From NCBI GenBank assembly GCA_049609225.1, contig JBMYYH010000001.1, positions 85,139 through 149,138 on the forward strand: a stretch of DNA of 64,000 nt, in the 5' to 3' direction. The DNA comes from GCA-2746235 sp049609225. Lineage in GTDB: Bacteria > Planctomycetota > UBA1135. Shown here in pieces: positions 26,583 through 35,531 of the stretch. Positions within the stretch are counted from its first letter, which is position 1. Every line of letters starts with the position of its first letter. A program made the position numbers and the translations under genes. Below the pieces are notes generated by a model. That model saw only the letters and a program-made list of their open reading frames with translations. It searched no databases and had not been told where the DNA came from.

Positions 26583-28084
26583 GGACGTACGAGGGTACCG
26601 GACGGTTCAGGGTTTGCCAGTGGCACGAGCTCCTTGCGGCGCTGCGCCTCCACATGGGCGACATGGATACAGGCGAGAACGGCGATGAAGGTCCAGAGGA
26701 ACTTCAACCATAGGAATACCTCCACCATGCCCTGGATCAGGGTCACGAGGGTGGAGAGGGTCAGCGCCATGGCGAGGGTGCGCAGACGAGGGTCGACATC
26801 CTTGGCCCAGATGACGCGGAACAGGCAGCCATAGATGGTGATCATCAAGGCACTAAACACCACGATGCCGACGAGGCCAAGGTCAGCCATGACCTGCAGC
26901 GGCGCGTTGTGCACCTGCAGCTCATAGGCGTTGAAGTAATCCTTGGTGCCCTCTACGCCGACACCAAAGACCGGGTTCTCGAAGAATGCCTGCAGACCGA
27001 TCTGGTCGATGTGCCAACGGAAGTCGGCCGAACCACGGCTGAGGTCGCGCACATAGATGTAGGCGGCCTGGATGGCGCCGGTGGTCCAACCGAGGAAGCC
27101 GATGAAGCCACCCCCCATCAGGAACAGCGGCGACAAGTGAGGCCAACGGAAGAATGGCAACACGCCGACCGTGATGGCCAGGGACAACCAACCCGAACGC
27201 GACCAACTGAAGAACACGCCGACTGCGAGCAGGAAGAACACCAGGAACATCATGCCGCGACGTCGGGCGGAGATGGCTTCCTTGGGTTGCAGAGCCAACC
27301 ACAACACGATGACCGCCACCGTCGATGCGACGTTGGAGTAACGGTTGGGGTGCGTCATCAAGCCGGTCAGACGCGCGGTCGGGCCCCAAGGTGCATCGAA
27401 GGTCTCGAAACCGGAGGGCGCGAAAGTCAGGATCTGACCGGTGGCCGCGGAACCGACACCTTGTAAGAGCTCCACGCCAAGCGAGAACAACGAAGCAAGG
27501 ATCAGATAATCGATCAGCGTTTCCAGACGCCCCGTGGTGTTCACCGCAATCGGCAGGAACAGCGCCAGGATGATGTACGGAAGACGCGGCAGGAAGTTCG
27601 CCAGCGGCGAGACCGGACTCTCGGTGGAAAGGAAGGTGACGGCGTAGGCGCCAAGCACCAACAGGGTCATCAGGCCAATCGGACTGAGCGGCCAATAGGC
27701 ATCGCCTTTGCGCAGGATATCCCCGCATAACTTGCCGATGAGCAGGATCGCCAACAGGGTCGAGAGACCGGGGATGACGTCTGCGACGAGCAGGAGGGCG
27801 GTGGTCAGGAGGATCAGGCGGTCGACCGACCAGATCCGGTGCACGATGCTAGCGCAGAAGGTCAGCGCGGCGAATAGTGCGCCGAGCATGATCGTGTTGA
27901 GGTAATGACCTTCGGCGAAGAAGATCCGCAGCGGATTGGTGTAGGTGTTGCGCAGGGCGGCAAAACCATCCTGGTACACGAAGTAGCCCAAGCCACCACC
28001 TAGGGCCAAACACACGACAGCCTGAATCGCGGTACCGACGGGCCCGTAATCACGGATCCGGGCCTGAGATTCAGCGGTGTTCAT
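26579..28084 (-). CDS. O-antigen ligase/polymerase-like (Wzy_C) membrane protein
   Basis: A 501-residue protein with about eleven membrane segments and a large periplasmic loop near the C-terminus. The Wzy_C/WaaL-like features are a HPNRYSN segment and the loop DYFNAYELQVHNAPLQVMADLGLVG. Such proteins polymerise or ligate lipid-linked glycans at the outer face of the cytoplasmic membrane. Polymerase versus ligase activity cannot be decided from sequence. It overlaps the downstream Wzz-like gene by four bases. Confidence 0.85.
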   Translation of the reverse strand: MNTAESQARIRDYGPVGTAIQAVVCLALGGGLGYFVYQDGFAALRNTYTNPLRIFFAEGHYLNTIMLGALFAALTFCASIVHRIWSVDRLILLTTALLLVADVIPGLSTLLAILLIGKLCGDILRKGDAYWPLSPIGLMTLLVLGAYAVTFLSTESPVSPLANFLPRLPYIILALFLPIAVNTTGRLETLIDYLILASLFSLGVELLQGVGSAATGQILTFAPSGFETFDAPWGPTARLTGLMTHPNRYSNVASTVAVIVLWLALQPKEAISARRRGMMFLVFFLLAVGVFFSWSRSGWLSLAITVGVLPFFRWPHLSPLFLMGGGFIGFLGWTTGAIQAAYIYVRDLSRGSADFRWHIDQIGLQAFFENPVFGVGVEGTKDYFNAYELQVHNAPLQVMADLGLVGIVVFSALMITIYGCLFRVIWAKDVDPRLRTLAMALTLSTLVTLIQGMVEVFLWLKFLWTFIAVLACIHVAHVEAQRRKELVPLANPEPSGTLVRP

Positions 28085-28099
28085 GGACAGTCGAAAACG

Positions 28100-30142
28100 C
28101 TACCAGCGCAGCTCCACGAGCACAGAAGTCTCGAGAGGCAGTCGTAGCTCCAGTATATCACCACGCAGGGTCACCCAATCCTCGGCGTCGACCATCTGCG
28201 CGTTGGTGCAGGACAGATTGGCCAGGCTTTCGGGCACCTCGGAGGCCAGACGCTCCATGTGACCATCAAAAAGCGAGCGGGCGCGACGCGAAGTCTCACG
28301 ACTGATGCCCGCAGTGCTGCCTTTATTGCCCTTCATGTTGCGGCGCAGGGCATCCAGCTCGGACTGAGCGACGCCCTCATCCCCCAACTGCGTCAGGGTT
28401 GCCTCCACGGCAGCTCCTTGCAGGCCATTGGCATAGGGTGCGTGGGCGCGGCGGAAGGCATCGTCGGTCAGTGGGTTGCCGTGCTCGCGGTCGAGCAGTT
28501 GCACCGACGCGATGCTGCGTGGCTTGCCCTCCAGCTTGATCTTGACCAGGCGGTTGCCTTTGGTTTTCTCGATCTCCTGCCCCGAAATCTCCGCGCGGAC
28601 GGTGTCCAGCACCGACATCGTCAGTTCATCGAGGTTGAGCTTGCGCAGGGAGGACCGTTCGGCGCGTCCGTAGACATAGGCCTGCAGTTGTTTCTGACTG
28701 CGCTTCAGGCTGCTGAGGTCGACCCCACCACGACGCAACAGGCGCGTGGCATGGCGCTCGAGTCCACCACCAAAGGTGTTGATGCCGAGCACATAGCCTT
28801 TCTGCCCTTCCTTCGATGCAAAGATCGAGATGTTGGAAGGTGCACCCAGGCGCGTGACCGGTGCGGCTGGCAAGTCACCGGCCGTCGCCATCATGCGCAT
28901 GCCGCTGAGCAGGGCTTTCGGTGCTCCCGCCAAGCTGAACACGCCGACGGATTCCCCGGCGAACTCCTTCTTGGTATCCCATGGTGCATCCTGCAGGAAG
29001 AAGAAGGATGCGTGGCTGACTTGGGTCTGTGCCAGCGAGATCACCGTCGCCATGTAGTAATGCGCGGCGCGTTGATCATCCAGCGCTTCAAAACGCGGGG
29101 TGGGAAGGCCGATGTTCCATTCCGACAGGATCAGTTGTGGCGGACGAATGCCTGCGGCCTGCGCTTCGGCAAGAATGACATTCGGCACGTCGAGCATGTC
29201 GTGCTCGGAGGGATAACTGCCGTAGTGGTGCCAAGAGTAGAAGTCGATCTCGAAGCCCTTGCGCTTGCACGCGGCAAACATCTCTTTTGCCCATTCGAGC
29301 TTATCGCCGAGGGTTCCGGCCAATCCAGGTCCACCGAGCTGGATGGTATCGCCGAACTCTTCACGCAGAGCCAGGCCGGCATCCGCGAACCAGTTGCCGA
29401 AGTTGGCGATCGATTCAGGCCAGGGATCGCCGAGGTTCGGTTCGTTCCAGATTTCAATGTGCGTGACATCCACGCCGGCAGCCTGCAGACGACGCACATC
29501 GCGGATGACTTCGCGCGTCCAATCCTCAATGTTCGGTGGTTCCGGCACATGTGCTCCACCGGTCTTGATGCCGGTCTCCTTGTGCGTCGAAGTTCCGACC
29601 GCCGTGACCATGGTGGTCAGGCCAGCTGCCTTGGCGCGCAATGCGGTATCGATATGCCCTTGGTCCACGGCGACCTGCGAGTACTTGAACCACAGACGCA
29701 GCATGCCTCCCGTTGGGGTGACGGCATCCGACCACACGCGCCATGCACCTGGCGATGCATTACGCAGATCGTTCATGCCATAGATCAAGCCCGGCGGAAT
29801 CGGCGCACCGACGTTGTTGAAGTCGATCGCAAAATCATCGCCCTCGTTGAGCGTGGAGAATGCGAGTAGCGGGTTATCCGGAAGTGCGCCGACCACGGGC
29901 GGGGTGCCATAACCACTATCCGACGGAGTCCCGCCGGTGTTCCCGGGGTTAGTGCCGGGCTGGCTGCCACCACCGGTATTGCCGGGTTGATTCGGCTGCT
30001 CCGTTGGTTGATCCTTTCCAGGACGTTCCTTCCCTCCATTCTTGGGCAGCCGGTTCTTGGCCCAGCCGCCATCACGTTTCTGATTCTGGGCGCACGAGAC
30101 CGCCAGAAGCAGGAGAGGAATGAGGAGAAGGTAGCGTTTCAT
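28100..30142 (-). CDS. Clan GH-A glycoside hydrolase (GH39-like) lipoprotein
   Basis: A 680-residue lipoprotein (lipobox AVSC, Cys17) with a Pro/Gly/Asn-rich linker (about 35-85). The catalytic TIM barrel has the acid/base Glu234 in IEIWNEPN and the nucleophile Glu341 in LSEWNIG, the spacing of clan GH-A families such as GH39. The C-terminal 250 residues are not recognised. Location in the polysaccharide operon suggests it trims or hydrolyses the polymer made by the locus. The stop codon is 15 bp from the O-antigen-ligase-like gene. Confidence 0.83.
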   Translation of the reverse strand: MKRYLLLIPLLLLAVSCAQNQKRDGGWAKNRLPKNGGKERPGKDQPTEQPNQPGNTGGGSQPGTNPGNTGGTPSDSGYGTPPVVGALPDNPLLAFSTLNEGDDFAIDFNNVGAPIPPGLIYGMNDLRNASPGAWRVWSDAVTPTGGMLRLWFKYSQVAVDQGHIDTALRAKAAGLTTMVTAVGTSTHKETGIKTGGAHVPEPPNIEDWTREVIRDVRRLQAAGVDVTHIEIWNEPNLGDPWPESIANFGNWFADAGLALREEFGDTIQLGGPGLAGTLGDKLEWAKEMFAACKRKGFEIDFYSWHHYGSYPSEHDMLDVPNVILAEAQAAGIRPPQLILSEWNIGLPTPRFEALDDQRAAHYYMATVISLAQTQVSHASFFFLQDAPWDTKKEFAGESVGVFSLAGAPKALLSGMRMMATAGDLPAAPVTRLGAPSNISIFASKEGQKGYVLGINTFGGGLERHATRLLRRGGVDLSSLKRSQKQLQAYVYGRAERSSLRKLNLDELTMSVLDTVRAEISGQEIEKTKGNRLVKIKLEGKPRSIASVQLLDREHGNPLTDDAFRRAHAPYANGLQGAAVEATLTQLGDEGVAQSELDALRRNMKGNKGSTAGISRETSRRARSLFDGHMERLASEVPESLANLSCTNAQMVDAEDWVTLRGDILELRLPLETSVLVELRW

Positions 30143-31812
30143 TGCAAGTAACCGAGACCGCGAAGACTTTCCTCGATGGCCTTGTTCTGATCATCATCGA
30201 GGGTAGAGCCGTCAGGAGAGCTGCCTGAGCCCGCATCGGGCTCGTCGGACTCATCCCATACGGGTTCCGCGGGATTCTCATAGAGATCTCCGCGGATGCG
30301 GCCGTCCATCCACTTTGGAACGGCCTCTTTCACAAGGTACAGCAGGGTCGGCGCCGTATCTTGTATATGCATGCCCTCCAGGACCTTGCCGGCCTCGATG
30401 CCCGCGGCACTCACGGCGAAAATGCCGTTAAAGCGGTGCTGACCGGAGATCATGGCGTTCTTGCGCTCGGCAAACAGGGTGGATTCGCCCCAACTCTCCT
30501 TGGTGATGGTGGCTAGGCCATTCATCTGGAACTGGATATCCGGCGCTTCGCCCGTGCGTGGGCCATCGTAAGTCTCTTCCTTACTGATCGAGAAGTCGGT
30601 GGCATGGCCCTCTCCCGTGGGAGAAGCGACCTTGGCGAGTGCTTCGCGGACTTCCTGCATGACCTGCTGATAGCCCTGTTCCCCTTCGACGATGCCCTCT
30701 GGCTCGCGCCCCTTGCGGTTGACGCAAATGCCATGGAGAGAAGCGAAAGCCCGCGTCTTAGACCAGACGATGTCGTTGGCCGTGGCCTCGGTGCGTTTCT
30801 TCGGGCGCAGAATCGGGATGTTGCCGAGGGGGCCAAGTGCCCGCCCGATTTTCCCTAAACCGATGCGTTCAAAGGCGTTGCGCACGTTCAGCTTGCCCAC
30901 TGCCCAATACGGCACCTGACGTCGGGTGAGGAAGCCTTCGTCTTCCAGCCACTTGTTGACGTGGAAGTCGTAGTTCTGCGGACCAAAGCCGTGGTCTGAC
31001 ACCAAGGCCACCGGCACCTCATCCCCAAGGATCTCGCGCACCTCGCCGACGAACTCATCCGCCAGACGGTAGGAATCCTTGATGACCTCGCCGTAGAGCT
31101 TTTCGCCCTCCTCGGTCCAACCAGCATGGCTGCGATCCTGGAACTTCCAGAAGTAGTGCTGACAGCGGTCGGTGACCGACACCACGGTGAAGTAAAAGTC
31201 CGTGGGCTTGTTTTTGAGGTAATGCGCCTGCAACTTCAGGCGATCCCGTTCGATCTGGAACAGGTGATCGCGCAACTTGGCGTACATCGCCATGTCGTCC
31301 GAAGGAGTCTCGGTGTCGCCGTCGTAAGGGTAGTAATCGACATCCGGCTCATAAGGACGCCCCAGGATCTGCTCCATCTCAGCCACCGTGCCCTGCGGCC
31401 AGGCGATCGTATCCCCCGAAAGCGGCATCGGAATGCCCGAAATCATGTAGCCATCCTTCACTGGGAAGGGCGGATAAGTCATCGGTACCGACAAACTGCC
31501 CACACTCCAGCCGCGGTTACTGAGCAGCGACATCACATCCTTGCCCAAGTAGTTACGCGAGTCATTCAGCAGGTTCTGGTACGTGCCCAGATCCCGTCGA
31601 ATGAAGTGGAAGACGCCGTGTTTACCCGGATTCAGCCCTGTGAACATCGAAGTCCAGGCTGGAGGCGTCATCGGAGGCTTCTCAGACTCCAGATCTGCCG
31701 ACACCCCTTCCTTCAGGATGCGAGCAATGTGAGGCAACTCCCCTGCTTCGATCATCGGGCGGATGATCTCGTAGGTGGCTCCGTCAATTCCGACAATGGC
31801 TAAGCGTGTCAT
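30139..31812 (-). CDS. Alkaline phosphatase superfamily (type I phosphodiesterase-like) protein
   Basis: A 557-residue cytoplasmic or peripheral protein with no signal peptide. Metal ligands and nucleophile of the AP superfamily are visible: Asp10 (VGIDGATYE), the Thr region MTPPAWTSMFTG (Thr49 is the likely nucleophile), HGVFHF, TDRCQHYFW and SDHGFGP. It is the first gene of the leftward polysaccharide operon and overlaps the glycoside hydrolase by four bases. It may modify phosphorylated or sulfated glycans, but this is inferred from context. Confidence 0.82.
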   Translation of the reverse strand: MTRLAIVGIDGATYEIIRPMIEAGELPHIARILKEGVSADLESEKPPMTPPAWTSMFTGLNPGKHGVFHFIRRDLGTYQNLLNDSRNYLGKDVMSLLSNRGWSVGSLSVPMTYPPFPVKDGYMISGIPMPLSGDTIAWPQGTVAEMEQILGRPYEPDVDYYPYDGDTETPSDDMAMYAKLRDHLFQIERDRLKLQAHYLKNKPTDFYFTVVSVTDRCQHYFWKFQDRSHAGWTEEGEKLYGEVIKDSYRLADEFVGEVREILGDEVPVALVSDHGFGPQNYDFHVNKWLEDEGFLTRRQVPYWAVGKLNVRNAFERIGLGKIGRALGPLGNIPILRPKKRTEATANDIVWSKTRAFASLHGICVNRKGREPEGIVEGEQGYQQVMQEVREALAKVASPTGEGHATDFSISKEETYDGPRTGEAPDIQFQMNGLATITKESWGESTLFAERKNAMISGQHRFNGIFAVSAAGIEAGKVLEGMHIQDTAPTLLYLVKEAVPKWMDGRIRGDLYENPAEPVWDESDEPDAGSGSSPDGSTLDDDQNKAIEESLRGLGYLQ

Positions 31813-31902
31813 GGCAGGTAGGGGCAGGTGGTCCTCACCTCTACATCAGGCCCCCGGCAGCGCTATGATACATCTGCTCGCGTAGGAGCACGCACTACCG
31901 CA

Positions 31903-32676
31903 ATGATTCGCCGCTGCAGTTTTCCGACATTGGTCCTAGCCCTTTCCACAGTGGCTTGTTCCGTGTCACCTTATACCGATGGCCCTAGCCTCGGCGAGAA
32001 CCCCGAGCTCCTGCCCCTGGATTTCCAGGCTGAAATTGCCAATGGGCAGTTCTTCCTGGGCCCAGAAGACAAGATCTCGGTCAGTTTCCACCTCCACGAT
32101 GACCTGACCCGCGCCTACCGCGTGCGCAACGATGGCAGCATCATCGCGCCTTTGGTGGGCCGCGTTCAAGCTGCAGGAAGCACGCGCGAGCAGTTCGAAG
32201 ATCGCCTGATGGAGGCCTACAACGAGTACCTAGTCGACCCGATCGCGACCGTCGATGTGGAGTACTCCCCCACGCGTAAGGTCACGATCCTCGGTGAGAT
32301 CGAACGCACTTCGGTGCTCACCCTTACGAGCCCAGACACCACGGTGCTCGACGTCATCGCCAGCGCTGGCGGGATCGGCACCGATGGAGATCGCACTGGT
32401 GTCCTCATCGCACGTCGGGTGGATGGCATCATGACCGTCCGTCACTACGACATCGATGGACTCTTCTCGCCGGAAGATCCGAACCTGCGCACCGAGATCC
32501 CATACGTCCAGAATGGCGATGTGATCTACGTCCTGCGCACTTGGGATTCGGTCTACCTGCAGAAGATGGAGCTGGTCTCCGAGACCTTGCGCGCCGCGAC
32601 CTTCGCCGAGCGCGTGATCCTCAACGGCCCACGCACCACCGAGGCGCTGCAAGGCGACTTGGATGAGAACGGTTAA
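31903..32676 (+). CDS. Wza-type polysaccharide export lipoprotein
   Basis: A 257-residue lipoprotein (lipobox STVAC, Cys17) with the polysaccharide export domain (about 50-130, including GPEDKISVSFHLHDDL and RVRNDGSIIAPLVGRVQA) and one SLBB domain (VTILGEI to DVIASAGGI). Wza-like proteins form the outer-membrane exit channel. ATG 31903 was chosen because it supplies the lipoprotein signal; an upstream in-frame start adds a non-hydrophobic extension. It is divergent from the leftward operon with 90 bp between the two starts; a TATGAT at 31864-31869 may be a -10 box. Confidence 0.88.
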   Translation: MIRRCSFPTLVLALSTVACSVSPYTDGPSLGENPELLPLDFQAEIANGQFFLGPEDKISVSFHLHDDLTRAYRVRNDGSIIAPLVGRVQAAGSTREQFEDRLMEAYNEYLVDPIATVDVEYSPTRKVTILGEIERTSVLTLTSPDTTVLDVIASAGGIGTDGDRTGVLIARRVDGIMTVRHYDIDGLFSPEDPNLRTEIPYVQNGDVIYVLRTWDSVYLQKMELVSETLRAATFAERVILNGPRTTEALQGDLDENG

Positions 32677-32688
32677 TCCCGGAAGACT

Positions 32689-34020
32689 GTGAGCAACCAG
32701 ACCAAAGGTCCCTTTCAGCTCTTCTACGAGTACCTGTACGTCATCGTGATCGTGACGGCTGTGGCGGTGATTTCCGCCTACCTGATCACGAACTCCATGA
32801 CGCCGCAGTACCGCTCGCAGGCGCGTTGCTACATGCCGAACGACACTTCGACGATGTCGTTGAATGAAGAGGCGGGCAACATTCCGAACAGCCCACTGCT
32901 GCCCACGGCAAACCCGGATTTCCAGGCTTCGTTGATGGGTGTGTTGGCTGCGCAGGATACGCGCCTTCTGGTCGCTTCCAAGATCGAGGGAGTCGACAGC
33001 GAGTACCTGAAGAAGAATGTCGAGTTCCAAGTCGACCGCTTCAACCTGATCACCATCACGGCATACGACCCAGATGCCAAGATGGCCTACCAGATCGCGC
33101 AGACTTATCTGGACACCTTCCAGAACAAGCTGAATCAGGCGACGACTGCGCAAGCGGAAGAACGTCGGACGACCTTCTCGAATGGCATCGCGCGTGCACA
33201 GGGCGAGCTGACCGAGCTCGAAGCCGACCGCCTCGCCTTCATGAAGGAGCATGGCGCGATCGACTTCATCAGCGAACTCAGCCTTTTGACCACGCGTCAA
33301 AGCGAGTACGAGAACAAGCTCAACGACATCACCACGAACCTTGCCTCCGCACGCGAGCAACGGACCGAAATGGTGAAGCAGTTCGAGGCACGTCCGGAGA
33401 CCGAGCAGGCCTCCTCGACGATGGTGAAGAACCCGCAGCTCGAAGAGCTGAACCGCAACCTCAGTACGGTGAAGCGCGAGCGCGTCACCCTGGGCCTGCA
33501 GTTCAAGGACAACCACCCCACCATCCAAGCGAAGGATCTTGAGATCGCTGCCTTGGAAGGCGAGATCAAGACTCTCGAGGCCACCATCCAAGGATCGGCC
33601 ACCATCGCTCCAGACACGATGCGTAAGGATCTGGAAGGTCGTCTCAACGACCTCGATTTGCGTGTCGCTGCGATGACCACGGAGGCCGAGCTGCACGCCG
33701 ATTCGCTCGCCACCACCAAGACCCGTCGCATCGAGTTGAGTGGCTTGCAAGCGCAACTCGAAGCCAAGGATTCGCAGATCAAGAACCTTCGTGGAACCTT
33801 GGTCAACTACCGCGATCGCTATGCGGAACTCAATATCTACATTGAGCGCCAAGCGAACTTCCTGCAGATTCCTGAGTATCCCTCGGAATCGTCTTCGCCG
33901 TACCTGCCGATTCTGTGGGTCAACCTGCTGGTTGCTGCAGTCCTCGGCCTTTCCCTCGCCATCTGCGTGGTCCTGGTCCTGAACCAGGTGCGCTTCTCGC
34001 AGGAGGAAGCCCTGTGGTAA
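32689..34020 (+). CDS. Wzz/GumC-type polysaccharide chain-length regulator (copy 2)
   Basis: A 443-residue polysaccharide co-polymerase with an N-terminal helix (about 13-35), long coiled coils (about 150-380) and a C-terminal helix (about 403-430). GTG start, 12 bp after the Wza-like gene. There is no tyrosine kinase extension. Paralogous to the Wzz-like protein at 25248-26582 on the opposite strand. The GTG start of the next gene overlaps its last codons. Confidence 0.87.
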   Translation: MSNQTKGPFQLFYEYLYVIVIVTAVAVISAYLITNSMTPQYRSQARCYMPNDTSTMSLNEEAGNIPNSPLLPTANPDFQASLMGVLAAQDTRLLVASKIEGVDSEYLKKNVEFQVDRFNLITITAYDPDAKMAYQIAQTYLDTFQNKLNQATTAQAEERRTTFSNGIARAQGELTELEADRLAFMKEHGAIDFISELSLLTTRQSEYENKLNDITTNLASAREQRTEMVKQFEARPETEQASSTMVKNPQLEELNRNLSTVKRERVTLGLQFKDNHPTIQAKDLEIAALEGEIKTLEATIQGSATIAPDTMRKDLEGRLNDLDLRVAAMTTEAELHADSLATTKTRRIELSGLQAQLEAKDSQIKNLRGTLVNYRDRYAELNIYIERQANFLQIPEYPSESSSPYLPILWVNLLVAAVLGLSLAICVVLVLNQVRFSQEEALW

Positions 34021-34286
34021 AGGTCGCTGATCGTCCTGAGTTCGCGGAGATTCCACCGCACGTGCGCGAAGGCATCGAGATCGATGTGCGCGCCGCTGCA
34101 TTCGAAACGCTTCATGCGGAAGCCGTGTCGCGCAAAGACTTGAGCGCTGCACCAGGCACCTTGTTCGACAAGATGCCCGGCCGCGTCGTGCGTCTGCTCC
34201 TGTTCCTCGGCATCGGTGGTGTAATCGGCACCATCTCCTGCCTCATCGCCATCTACCTGATGCGCCTCCTCGTCACGATCGTCTGA
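34014..34286 (+). CDS. Small single-pass membrane protein of the polysaccharide operon
   Basis: Ninety residues from GTG 34014, with a charged N-terminal half and one or two hydrophobic segments at the C-terminus (RLLLFLGIGGVIGTISCLIAIYLMRLLVTIV). No family is recognised. The start lies inside the last codons of the Wzz-like gene and the stop shares a base with the next start, so translational coupling supports it as real. It may be an accessory component of the export machinery. Confidence 0.65.
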   Translation: MVKVADRPEFAEIPPHVREGIEIDVRAAAFETLHAEAVSRKDLSAAPGTLFDKMPGRVVRLLLFLGIGGVIGTISCLIAIYLMRLLVTIV

Positions 34287-34690
34287 TGGTTACCTACAAG
34301 GAGATCGCCCAGCGCAAGCTGAAGCTCATCGAACGTTATCGTTCGGCGCTGTTGGAGGAGATGCTCGAAGAGGGTCGTGAACAGGCCATGGTCGAGCGTG
34401 AACGCGAACGTTACGCCTGGCGTGGCGAGTTCCGTTCCCGCGATGAGATCATGGGGCTGTACAAGGAGCGCAAGAAGTGGGATCGCCGCTTCCTGCTCGA
34501 CACCTTCGTCCTTTCCGTTCTGCTGTTGCTGGTCGTGATGGCCACGCCGCAATTGGTCGCGACCGTCGCACCGAAAGCAAACAAGCGCGGAGAAGGCGGG
34601 CGTCGTCAGCGTGCGCAGGCGGAGCAGACAGAAACGCAAGCCACCACCGATCCGGTGGATGGCGAGAACGAAGAAGCTGCTGGCGAGTAA
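34286..34690 (+). CDS. Small charged membrane protein of the polysaccharide operon
   Basis: A 134-residue protein: a highly charged helical N-terminus (Glu/Arg-rich, probable coiled coil to residue 70), one membrane helix (about 70-93) and a Gln/Thr/Glu-rich tail. No family is recognised. It ends the rightward operon and starts at the last base of the preceding stop codon. It converges on the DjlA-like gene with 15 bp between them. Confidence 0.65.
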   Translation: MVTYKEIAQRKLKLIERYRSALLEEMLEEGREQAMVERERERYAWRGEFRSRDEIMGLYKERKKWDRRFLLDTFVLSVLLLLVVMATPQLVATVAPKANKRGEGGRRQRAQAEQTETQATTDPVDGENEEAAGE

Positions 34691-34705
34691 GCCAGTTGGG
34701 CGGCT

Positions 34706-35521
34706 CTAGATGCCGCGCTCCTTCTTGATGCGTGCCCATGCATCATTGATGGCCGTCATCTTTTCCTTGGCGTACTCAAGGAAGTCTTCCGGCAGGCCTT
34801 TCGACTGCATGGTGTCTGGGTGGTATTCCCGTACCAACTTGCGGTGGGCGCTCTTCACCTCGGCATCGGTGGCGGTGGCCGCAACACCGAGCACTTCATA
34901 GGGCGAAGTGGTGTTGGCCTTGCCGTGGGTCGCTTCGAAACCGGCTTTACACGATTGGTAATCGGCGGCACTGAGGCCGAACTCACGCGCGATCTCTTGG
35001 ATCAAGTGCTCCTCTTTCGCGTGCAGATGACCATCCGCTAAGGCGACGGTGAGCAGGATGGTGATAATGTCACGCAGGCGATAGGGCTCGGCGCGGAACA
35101 GGCTGCGGATTTGCCCAGTGAACTCGCGCACCGGTGCTTGGGAATCGCGTGCGGAGTTGAAGACCTTGGCGGCCACACGGCGGTCCTCGGTGTTGAGGCG
35201 CAAGGACTGCTTCAGGAACAGATCGAAGGTCTGGATCTCATCATGGGTGACTTTGCCATCGGCTTTGGCGACCTTCGCCGCAAGACTGGTCAGGGCGACG
35301 GCGAAGGCGAGCTGCAGTTCCTGTGCGGAACGTGGCGCATTGCGCGTGCCGGTGTACCCACCCCCCGTGTTGCCTTGGCCGAACTGGCCGGGAGCACCGC
35401 CGAAGTTACCGGCTCCAGCACTCCCGAGGTTGGAACCGATTGCGGCACCGAGGACGGCACCTAGAGGTCCGCCGAAAAGGGCACCTACCGTGCCACCGAT
35501 GAGGGTTCCGAAGATTCCCAT
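34706..35521 (-). CDS. DjlA-like TerB/DnaJ-domain co-chaperone
   Basis: A 271-residue protein with a glycine-rich hydrophobic N-terminus (about 1-35, possible membrane insertion), a Gly-rich linker, a TerB/DjlA-type helical domain (about 70-190, with KADGKVTHDEI and LADGHLHAKE calcium-like loops) and a C-terminal J domain (207-271) with HPD at 234-236. It would stimulate a DnaK-type chaperone at the membrane. The two acidic D.DG....E loops are typical of TerB domains. Confidence 0.85.
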   Translation of the reverse strand: MGIFGTLIGGTVGALFGGPLGAVLGAAIGSNLGSAGAGNFGGAPGQFGQGNTGGGYTGTRNAPRSAQELQLAFAVALTSLAAKVAKADGKVTHDEIQTFDLFLKQSLRLNTEDRRVAAKVFNSARDSQAPVREFTGQIRSLFRAEPYRLRDIITILLTVALADGHLHAKEEHLIQEIAREFGLSAADYQSCKAGFEATHGKANTTSPYEVLGVAATATDAEVKSAHRKLVREYHPDTMQSKGLPEDFLEYAKEKMTAINDAWARIKKERGI

Positions 35522-35531
35522 GCGCGGGATT

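Noticed and set aside
28259..29869. 536-codon open frame on the plus strand
   Set aside because: Antisense to the glycoside hydrolase gene. It has no family pattern, and the long opposite frame follows from GC-rich third positions.
32230..34152. 640-codon open frame on the minus strand
   Set aside because: Antisense to the Wza-like and Wzz-like genes, which have clear family motifs. The antisense translation is not protein-like.
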